Positions 53,873 to 61,076 of a DNA stretch of 64,000 bases are shown here, in pieces; position 1 is the first letter of the stretch, and every line of letters starts with the position of its first letter. Under the pieces are notes generated by a model. That model had not been told where the DNA came from and searched no databases. It was given only the letters and a program-made list of their open reading frames with translations. The position numbers and the translations under genes are program-made. This DNA comes from Ceratotherium simum simum (taxonomy: Eukaryota; Chordata; Mammalia; Perissodactyla; Rhinocerotidae): positions 3,367,915 to 3,431,914 of the forward strand of contig NW_004454261.1 of NCBI RefSeq assembly GCF_000283155.1, in the 5' to 3' direction.

Positions 53873-54455
53873 GTATTAGTTATCTTTGGCTGCATAACAA
53901 ATTACCCCAAAGCTTAGTGGCCTGCAACACAACATTTAGTATCTCGGAGTTTCTGTGGATCAGGAATCCAGGTGCACTGGGCTGGATCCTTAGCTTCAGG
54001 GTCTCTCAAAGGCTGCAATCAAGGTGTCCACTGGGCATCAGTCATCTGAAGGCCCGACTGGGGCAGGACCCCCTTCCAAGATCGCTCATGTGGTTGTTGG
54101 CAGGATTCAGTTCCTTACAGGCTCTTGCACTGAAGGTCTCAGTTTCTTGCTGACCGTTGGCTGGAGGTCACCCTCGGTTCCTGGTTATGGGAGCCTCTCC
54201 AACATCGCAGCTTGCTTCATCAAAGTATGCAAGCTGAAAAGGCATAGAGAGAGTTGTGCCAGCAAGACAGAACTCACGGTTTTTGTAACCAAATCATGGA
54301 AATGCCATCCCGTCATTTTGACATATTCTATTTGTTAGAATCAAGTCACCAGGTCCAGCTCACACTCACAGAGAGTGAACTACACCAGGGCATGAATACT
54401 AGGATGTGGGGATCATTCGGAAGCATCTTAGAAGTCTGCCTACTGCACTACGTTA
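53873..54455 (-). mobile_element. LTR-like element, nearly complete
   Basis: It runs from TGTATTAGTTATCTTTGGCTG to 'ctgcctactgcacta' and includes 'cctgcaacacaacatttag', 'caagacagaactcacgg' and 'gaatactaggatgtggggatc'. Shortened relatives lie at 47341 and 57975. No coding sequence. I believe it is a MaLR/ERVL-type solo LTR but cannot name the subfamily. Confidence 0.6.
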
Positions 54456-54532
54456 TTATTTCATTAATACTTGTCTCTCCCTGTAGACTGTAAACTGTGA
54501 GGGCATGGGCTTTGCTTTTTGCTCCATTTTAT

Positions 54533-54880
54533 TAAAAACATTTTTAAATTGTGGTGAAATATACATAACATTAAGTTTACCATTTTACCCATTTTAAGTG
54601 CACAGCTCAGTGGCATGAAGCACACTCACATTGTTGTGCAACCATCCCCACCATTCATTTCCAGAACTTTCCATCTTCACAAACTGAGACTCTGTCCCCA
54701 TGACACACTGACTCCCCTCCCCTCCCCCAGCCCCTGGCCCCACCATCCACTTTCTGTCTCTGTGGATGTGACTCCTCTAGGGGCCTCCTGTGAGGGGATC
54801 ACACAGTGTCTGTCCTCCTGTGTCTGGCTCGTGTCACTGAGCATCGTGTCCTCCAGGTCCATCCACGTTGGAGCATTCTC
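54533..54880 (-). mobile_element. L1 3' UTR, antisense, inside L2
   Basis: The wording 'gtggtgaaatatacataac', 'gcacagctcagtggcatgaag', 'ttgttgtgcaaccatcccc', 'tttctgtctctgtggatgtg' and 'cgtgtcctccaggtccatcc' is present. Antisense orientation. Confidence 0.8.
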
Positions 54881-55149
54881 CACTTTATTCTTAGCGTCTC
54901 TCCCCATGCCTGGCTCATGGTAGGCTGACAAGATCTTAATTAACAAATGAATACAGTCTCCTCCTTCCTAATTCTGGTTGCTTTTATGGGGCAGTGGAAC
55001 AAGCTTTTCTTTTTTGAATGTTCCCTTCTCCCCAGCTAAAAAATATCAATAGTCAATTTTCAGTCTTCATCTTGAGCTATCTACAGTATCGACACAATAA
55101 CCAAACGATTCTGTTAAAATATGTTGGATCTGTCACATCTTTGACGAAA

Positions 55150-55690
55150 ACTCGGCAATGGATCTCCATGTCCCTCAAAGTCCTTTCAATGCCCTCCAAG
55201 GCCCTTCACGATCTAACTCCCCCGTCTCCACATACACTTCCCGGCCTGACTGGGTTTGGCCACACTGGCTTTCTTGTACCCATGCCTTGGGGCCTTCACA
55301 CTCTCAGTTCTTCTGCATGGAACGCTCTGCCTCCATATATCCCCTTGCCCAACTTCTCCATGTTCAAGTCTTTGCTCAAATATCTCTTTCTCGATGGGGT
55401 CTATTTGAGCATCTAAATATCTCTTTCTCCATGAGGTCTATTCAAGCATCATATTTAAAATAGCAGCCCACCACTCAGCATTCCCGATAACCCTTACTGG
55501 GCTCTATTAATCCAGAGCACTTGTCACCTTCAGACAAAATTCCATCACTTATTATGTTTATTGATTATTTTCCATGTCTGCTCTTAGAAGGTCCAAAAGG
55601 CAGGAGATCTTTGTTTTGCCCACAGATGTTCTCCTAGAAAAGGCCCTGGCACATAGCAGGCCGATATGCTGAACCGATGAATCTGCTTCT
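55150..55690 (+). mobile_element. L2 LINE 3' end
   Basis: The wording 'tccaaggcccttcacgatc', 'cttctgcatggaacgctctgcc', 'ccatgttcaagtctttgctc' and 'ggcacatagcaggccgatatg' is the full 3' part of L2. An imperfect duplication of about 37 bp lies inside, at 55377-55452 ('aaatatctctttctc..'). Confidence 0.75.
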
Positions 55691-55920
55691 TAAGCCGACG
55701 GGCAGGGCATCAGCAGCGAGGATGCGCCCAGGTCAGGCTCGCGTTTCGCGCCAAAGGCCCAGCGCGGGATTCAGCACCTGACGCCCCTGGACAGCTCTGG
55801 GAGCCAAACCCTCCCGGAACCCTTCTTCTAAGGTCGGAGTTTCCGGAGGGAGCCGCCTGGAGGCTGTACCCGCCGCTCAGCGGGAGGAAACTCCTTTCCC
55901 GTGCAGGTAGGAGAGGTGGA

Positions 55921-56104
55921 GTCGCAGGATGAGTAGCGGCTGCGATAGCCAATGGCGTGGCGCGCTCGGCCCGCGGCGCTCGGGGCGGCCAATGGGCAGG
56001 GGCGTGGGCGGGGCGTGGGCCGCGGCGCGCCGGCCGGGAGGCGGCGGTGGGGTCGAGACCGCGGGGCGGTTGAGCGGCGGCGGCGCCGGCGGGGCCCGGC
56101 GGAG
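55921..56104 (+). promoter_or_regulatory. SLC39A3: SLC39A3 CpG promoter and untranslated exon 1
   Basis: Two CCAAT boxes, at 55949-55953 and 55989-55993, are spaced exactly 40 bp apart in the same orientation. GC boxes follow (GGGGCGTGGGCGGGGCG near 56000). No TATA. The first exon ends with GGAG|GTAAGT at 56104/56105, a strong donor. Its 5' end is not visible in sequence. NF-Y and SP-family control is inferred from motifs. Confidence 0.7.
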
Positions 56105-57360
56105 GTAAGTGCGGGCCGGGCCGGGGGCTGTTGTCGGCGAGATCTGCATCCGGCTCCCCCGGCAGAGCGCGGGGTGTCCCCTCTCGGGCGGGACCGGGTC
56201 GGCCTCGCCCTCCGCGGGGCGCCGGGTGCAGCGCGGGGCATACAGCAGGCGCTCAATACGTGCAGAATGAATGAATGAATGAGCCCGCCCCCTCCTCTGC
56301 CCGGCCCCATCTGCCCCCGGGGTGAGAGCGTCCAGGCCGCCCTCACCCCCCAACCCACAGACTGGGGCATCCGGACACCCAGCAGGCATTTATTGGGCCC
56401 CTACTGTGTACCTGGCTGTGGGCTGGGGAAGACAGACTCTTGCCTCCGCGGAGGTCGCAGCCTAGAGCGAGTGGGGACATTCAGGGGCTTTAAATCAGGT
56501 CGTTCTCCATAAATAATGGCAGGGAAGCGAGGGAGAGGCCTCTCCGACTGGTGACATCTGAGCTGAGACCCGAAGGGCTCCGTGTCATGGGGGCGCGGGC
56601 AGTGAGAACTGGGAGGCTGGGGGAACCTAAGGGCGGAAGCAGCCGAAGTCCTTTGTACTAACAGTGACATTCTTGGGTCCAGGGCGAAATCTGCTCTGGT
56701 TTGGATCATTGAGTCACGTAAAGAGATCCACATGCTTCAGCCCGTCTGTTCGTTCAGCCAGCGGTCACGGAGCTTCTGTTCTGCACCAGGCCTCGCGGTG
56801 GGTACAAGTTATACGGCATAGGGCAGGGATCGGCCAGGGGAGGCTCTTCCCAGGGGTCTGGGAGGCAGTGACCCGAAAGATGAGACATCATTGGAAGGTC
56901 GTGGGAGAGAACAACCTGTGCAAAGGCCCTGGGGCTTGGCACATCCAGGGACCACAAAGGCCAGAGTGGGGTGAGATGAAGCAGGAGCGGTTGGTGCAGA
57001 GCCTTCCTCTCAGGATGAAGCGTTTGGATTTCACGTACGGGCAGTGAGAACCCAGTGAGGCGGCACCACCCCAGAGAACATTCTGCAACGACGGAAATGT
57101 TCTGTTTGTGCTGTCCCATATGGTGGCTACTGAACGCTTGAGATATGGGTAGGGCGATGGAGGAGCTGGATTTTACATTTTATTTCATTTAAATTAATTT
57201 AAACAGACACCTAGTGACTGCTGTATTGGACAGCGCAGTCTGCAGGCAGCCATGACTGTGCCAGGCCTGGAAGGGGGTGAAGTCCTGGGGGTGGCGGGCT
57301 TGGTCACTGGAGCCGGGCAGATGCTCCAACAGCTGACGTGGTTGCCCCTGGTGTTCGCAG
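56105..57360. other. SLC39A3 intron 1, content
   Basis: The intron begins CpG-rich. L2-like ends occur at about 56230-56282 ('aatgaatgaatgaatgag') and about 56375-57010 ('gtgcaaaggccctggggc'). A DNA-transposon end sits at about 57080-57240 ('gtattggacagcgcag'). No other gene seen. Confidence 0.55.
57080..57240 (+). mobile_element. hAT-like DNA transposon fragment
   Basis: The wording 'gctgtcccatatggtggctac' and 'tgctgtattggacagcgcag' matches the two ends of a mammalian hAT-type element that carries 'GTCCAATAGAA'-like termini. A relative lies at 59380-59495. Confidence 0.5.
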
Positions 57361-57469
57361 CGTCTGGACTGAGGCATGAGCCCCCGGCCGCGAGGTGGGG
57401 CCCGGTAGCACGCGGCGGGACGGGAGCGTCACCCGCACGTGGTTTGGCCCTGCGGTGCCTGGAGCAGCC
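57361..57469 (+). other. SLC39A3: SLC39A3 exon 2 untranslated leader
   Basis: The acceptor GTGTTCGCAG ends at 57360. The leader then runs 109 nt to the ATG at 57470, whose context is GCAGCCATGATG, and holds one short upstream ORF. Confidence 0.75.
57376..57408 (+). promoter_or_regulatory. SLC39A3: Short upstream ORF in SLC39A3 leader
   Basis: An ATG in weak context at 57376 opens a 10-codon frame ending in TAG at 57406-57408. This is 61 nt before the main start and in a different frame. It could lower initiation at 57470 or be skipped; function is inferred only. Confidence 0.5.
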
Positions 57470-57679
57470 ATGATGAAACTGCTGGTGGCCAAAATCCTTT
57501 GCATGGTGGGCGTGTTCTTCTTCATGCTTCTGGGCGCCCTGCTCCCCGTGAAGATCATCGAGACGGACTTTGAGAAGGCCCATCGCTCGAAAAAGATCCT
57601 CTCGCTCTGCAACACCTTTGGAGGCGGGGTCTTCCTGGCCACGTGCTTTAATGCTTTACTGCCCGCCGTGAGGGACAAG
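57470..57679 (+). CDS. SLC39A3: SLC39A3 first coding exon (residues 1-70)
   Basis: The exon encodes MMKLLVAKILCMVGVFFFML, LGALLPVKIIETDFEKAHRS and NTFGGGVFLATCFNALLPAV, i.e. TM1, the first loop and TM2. It ends RDK at a GTAAGG donor, phase 0. Confidence 0.97.
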
Positions 57680-60600
57680 GTAAGGGCTGCCTGGGTGGCA
57701 GCAGCAGCCCTGGGCCCCTTATGACCAAGGCTCTCTGATGCTTTTTCAGTGCCGACACTGAGCTCATGGGGGAGCTCAAGTAGAAAATGAATTTGCTGTG
57801 TGACCATGAGTTGGTGGCTTCTCCTCTCTGGGCCTTAGCTGGTAAACAAGGGGTTTGAACTAGACCTGGGGTTCCCAACTGGTGGTTCGTCCATCGTTAC
57901 CTGACCAGACAGCCCACCCCGGCGAGCGTGTACTTTGTCCTGAAGCTGGCGACTGTGGCCTCTCTTCAGCTCCTGTATCAGCTAGCTACTGCTGCGTAAC
58001 AAATTGTACCAGACTCGGCGTCTGAAAACAACACAGGTTTATCATCTCACGGTTTCTGTGGGTGAGGATTCTGGGCCTTGCTTAGCTGGGTCCTCTGCTC
58101 CTGGCTCTCATCAGGCAGCACCGAGGTGTCTGCTGGGCCGTGGTCTCACTCAGGGTTCACCTGGGGCTGGAGCGGCTCCTGAGCGCATGTGTTGTGAGCC
58201 AGGTTCAATCGCTTGCTGGTCATCAGACCAAGGGCCTGGTTTCTCCCTGGCTGTTGGCTGGGGGCTGCCCTCGGTTCCTGGCCACGGGGGCCTCCCCAAC
58301 GTGGCCGTGTGCTTCTTTCACCCACGCCTGGATTTCTGACGCTCAGAACCCTGAGAAGATGTGTTTGTGTTGTTTTGTGCTGCTGAGCCTGTGTCCCTTC
58401 GTTACACAGCACAGGAATCTCGTACTGTGTGCTGGTAACACTGCAGGGCAGGCTTTCCCAGCCCTGGCGCTGCTGACGTTCAGGCCGGGTCCTTCCCCAG
58501 CTGCTCCAGGGGCTTCCCTCGCCCCAGAGGGTCAGGTCCCCCCTCCCGGCGCCCCCACTCCCCCAGCCTCAACCAGGCGCCTCTTGGAGAACGGCACCGC
58601 AGTCGATGGCTTTTGTGTGTCGGCCTCGTCTTTCCTGATCCGTGTTTATCCCTTTGGGAGAAGCTCATGCTTCTCACCAGCTGCTGTTTTCCCGGCTGGC
58701 ACAGGGAGGCCTCCATGAGATGTTTAGCGAATGAATGAAATGGCTTCTCCACGGAAACACGGCCGTCTGCTGCAGCAGAGTCTCATCCCGGGGCAACTCT
58801 GCCCCCCAGGGGACACTGGGCTACATCTGGGGACATCCGTGGTTGTCACACTGGGGGTGCTCCTGGCATCGAGTGGGTGGGGCCAGGGATGCTGCTCAAC
58901 CCCCCACAGCGCCCAGGACGGCCCCACCCCAGTGTCAACAGCACCCCCACAAGTCATGACAACCAGAATGTCTCCAGACGTGGCAAGTGTCCCCTGGAGG
59001 GGCAGGGCCCCTCCCCGGGTGAGAACTGCTGTGTGTGTGTGTGTGTGTGTTCACAGGCTGTAATGAAGCCTTGAGGGGAAAGAAGACAGTACTGTGAGCG
59101 GAGCGTGGGGGCCCCTGGTTTAGGGAGGGTACTTGGAGATTACAAAGCATGAGCATCAACCAGCTGTAAGACTGAAGCAGGAACATTCTGGACAGAGCCC
59201 ACGGCACGCTCTGATGCCCCAGGGCCGGAACGAGCTGTGTGTGTGCAAACATCCTTATGAGTCCAGGGAAAATTAACCCGGGCCCTGCTGTCCAGTATGG
59301 CAGCCACTTGCTGTACCTGGCTGGTCAAGTTTCAGTGACTTAAACTGAAGCACAATTCAGCATGCCCGTCCTCAGCCACGCAGGCCACTGTTCAAGTCCT
59401 CATGAGCCACGCGTGGCTAGTGGCTTCCGTATCAGACAGCACCGATAGAAAACGTTTCCATCATCCAGAAAGTTCTATTGGACGGCGCTGGCTCGAGGGA
59501 TCTGATGGGGGTGGCCAAACGTGCCAGGCAGCCTCATATTCCTTCTCAGCACCTTATCCCAGGAGGTCCAAGGGATGGGGAGACCTCTGGAAGAGAGCCC
59601 GCCTTGTGCGATATGGAAGCAAACCCCGCACAGGCCTTGGGGCCGGAAGAGCTGGTTGCCGTCAGTGCTGGAGGCCGGACGTCCCAGATCAGGGTGCCGG
59701 CAGGGCTGGGTCCTGCTGAGGCCTCTCTCCTCGCCTCGCAGACGGCCGCCCTCTTGCTGCCTCTCCACACGGTGGTCCCCGGTGACTCTTCCTCTCCTAA
59801 GGACACCAGTCCTGTTGGACGAAGGCCCACCATAATGGCCTCATTTTAACCAAGTCACCTCTTTAGAGACCCGTCTCCAAATATGGTTACTTTTGAGGCA
59901 CTGGGGGTTGAGAGACTTCAATATATGAATTTTTTTTTTTGGAGGGGACACAGTTCAGCCCATAACACCTTAATTATATCTCCAAAGACCCTTCTTCCAA
60001 ATAAATCACATTCTGAGGTTCCGGGTGGGCAGATCTCTTGGGGCCACAGTTGAGCCCGCTGCGGGGTTTTAGAACTGGTTGGTGGATGTAGTGGATGTAA
60101 CTGAGGCCTCGTGATTCCCTTCGTAACAGGGTTGTTTTTAACCCCTGGAGAGTGAACCCGCCTCCCTCTCTCCTTTTTTTAAACTTCTCGTATGAATTGG
60201 GGATTTCTGTGCTTTGCTCATCGACCGGTGACATCTGAGGGACCCTGTTGCATTGGTGGCGGGGGTCCCGGCCGCCCTGCCTCTGAACCCCTCTCTCTCT
60301 CTCTCTCCTTTTCTCTCTCTCTCTCGCATCCTCTGCCCCAGCTCCAGAAAGTTCTGAGTCTCGGGCACATCAGCACGGACTACCCGCTGGCCGAGACCAT
60401 CGTCATGCTGGGCTTCTTCCTGACCGTCTTCCTCGAGCAGCTCATCCTGACCTTCCGCAAGGAGAAGCCGTCCTTCATCGACCTGGAGACCTTCAACGCC
60501 GGCTCGGATGCCGGCAGCGACTCAGAGTACGAGAGCCCCTTCATGGGGGGCGCGCGGGGCCGCGCGCTCTACGGGGAGCCCCAGGCCCACAGCCACGGGC

Positions 60601-61076
60601 TGAGTGTCCAGGAGCTGTCGCGCTCCAGCCCGCTGCGCCTCCTCAGCCTGGTCTTCGCCCTGGCGGCCCACTCCGTCTTCGAGGGCCTGGCCCTGGGCCT
60701 GCAGGAGGACGGCGAGAAGGTGGTCAGCCTGTTCGTGGGCGTGGCCATCCACGAGACGCTGGTGGCCGTGGCCCTGGGCATCAGCATGGCCCGGAGCTCC
60801 ATGTCCCTGTGGGACGCGGCCAAGCTGGCTGTCACCGTGAGCGCCATGATCCCCCTGGGCATCGGCGTCGGCCTGGGCATCGAGAGCGCACAGGGCGTGG
60901 CCAGCAGCGTGGCCTCGGTGCTGCTGCAGGGCCTGGCGGGCGGCACGTTCCTCTTTGTCACCTTCTTCGAGATCCTGGGGAAGGAGCTGGAGGAGAAGAG
61001 CGACCGTCTGCTCAAGGTCCTCTTCCTGGTGCTCGGTTACGCCGTGCTCGCTGGCATGGTTTTCCTCAAGTGGTGA
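57470..61076 (+). CDS. SLC39A3: Zinc transporter ZIP3, complete two-exon coding region
   Basis: ZIP3 is a plasma-membrane importer of zinc (SLC39 family, ZIPI subfamily). Coding exons 57470-57679 and 60342-61076 join in frame to 314 codons, the human length. The protein has eight predicted membrane segments. TM1 lies at about 4-26, and a variable, charged intracellular loop at about 108-165 carries a His-Ser-His cluster. The ZIP signature in TM4 reads HSVFEGLALG (His180, Glu184), and TM5 has HETLVAVALG (His207, Glu208); these residues form the zinc path. The start codon is the first of two adjacent ATGs (MMKLL), where human has MVKLL; initiation at the second would drop one residue. The C terminus ends GMVFLKW. 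The last exon is GC-rich. Confidence 0.97.
57975..58320 (-). mobile_element. LTR-like fragment
   Basis: The wording 'tatcagctagctactgctgcg', 'aaaacaacacaggtttatc', 'cttagctgggtcctctgctcc' and 'ggttcctggccacgggggcc' is the first half of the element seen complete at 53873. Confidence 0.6.
58785..59030. mobile_element. Inverted pair of MER5A copies
   Basis: A forward MER5A runs at about 58785-58945 ('tgccccccaggggacactggg' to 'cagcgcccaggacggcccc'). It is followed within about 10 bp by the reverse 5' part at about 58955-59030 ('acaaccagaatgtctccag', 'gtgtcccctggaggggcagg'). Confidence 0.75.
59380..59495. mobile_element. hAT-like DNA transposon fragment
   Basis: The wording 'gagccacgcgtggctagtgg' and 'gttctattggacggcgctggc' gives both ends of a mammalian hAT-type element with most of the middle missing. 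Confidence 0.55.
59660..60065 (-). mobile_element. MLT1-type LTR pieces, reverse
   Basis: The wording 'ctaaggacaccagtcctgttgg', 'cactgggggttgagagacttc', 'gaggggacacagttcagccc', and a second piece 'aataaatcacattctgagg' is the reverse of the 5' part of MLT1-like LTRs. Confidence 0.65.
60291..60325 (+). repeat. SLC39A3: (CT)n tract in the SLC39A3 exon 3 acceptor
   Basis: About 35 nt of CT dinucleotides with one CCTTTT interruption end 15 nt before the AG. They supply most of the polypyrimidine tract of the acceptor. Confidence 0.93.
60342..61076 (+). CDS. SLC39A3: SLC39A3 last coding exon and stop (residues 71-314)
   Basis: The exon starts LQKVLSLGHISTDYPLAETI and carries TM3 to TM8. The loop sequence GGARGRALYGEPQAHSHGLS differs from human most, including the position of the two histidines. 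TM4 and TM5 keep the metal-binding residues. The stop TGA is at 61074-61076. The acceptor is CTGCCCCAG after a long pyrimidine tract. Confidence 0.97.
   Translation, partial: LQKVLSLGHISTDYPLAETIVMLGFFLTVFLEQLILTFRKEKPSFIDLETFNAGSDAGSDSEYESPFMGGARGRALYGEPQAHSHGLSVQELSRSSPLRLLSLVFALAAHSVFEGLALGLQEDGEKVVSLFVGVAIHETLVAVALGISMARSSMSLWDAAKLAVTVSAMIPLGIGVGLGIESAQGVASSVASVLLQGLAGGTFLFVTFFEILGKELEEKSDRLLKVLFLVLGYAVLAGMVFLKW

Larger units (their letters stand above)
53190..54950 (+). mobile_element. L2 LINE interrupted by an LTR and an L1
   Basis: L2 3' text occurs in three blocks: about 53190-53865 ('tcgaaccagaaaactagaag', 'cttaactggtctccttgc'), about 54456-54530 ('gactgtaaactgtgagggc'), and about 54885-54950 ('catgcctggctcatggtagg', 'caaatgaatac'). 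The interruptions are the LTR at 53873 and the L1 at 54533. Confidence 0.65.
43146..55920. other. SGTA-SLC39A3 intergenic region
   Basis: About 12.8 kb without a recognisable gene. The bulk is transposon-derived: SINEs, MER5A, MaLR-type LTRs, L1 and L2, listed separately. Stretches where I can name nothing include 43200-43640, 44205-44570, 46250-46600, 48420-48900, 49080-49790, 50130-50640, 51910-52560 and 52560-53190. Their ORFs are short, unspliced and without familiar domains. Confidence 0.6.
57680..60341. other. SLC39A3 intron 2, content
   Basis: This 2.7-kb intron holds an LTR-like piece (about 57975-58320), a MER5A inverted pair (58785-59030) and a (GT)n run at about 59030-59050. It also has a hAT-like end (about 59380-59495), MLT1 pieces (about 59660-60065) and a (CT)n acceptor tract. 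No gene inside. Confidence 0.6.

Noticed and set aside
57395..57469. N-terminal extension of ZIP3 from 57395
   Set aside because: The codon there is GTG, not ATG, and known ZIP3 starts at the MVKLL/MMKLL position.
22951..59030. Regularly recurring ~190-bp repeats considered as a CRISPR-like or satellite array
   Set aside because: Spacing is irregular, orientation mixed and divergence high; they are dispersed MER5A transposons in a mammalian genome.
60192..60341. In-frame extension upstream of the SLC39A3 last exon
   Set aside because: The frame is open through the (CT)n tract, but the AG at 60340-60341 and the exact join to 57679 show it is intron.
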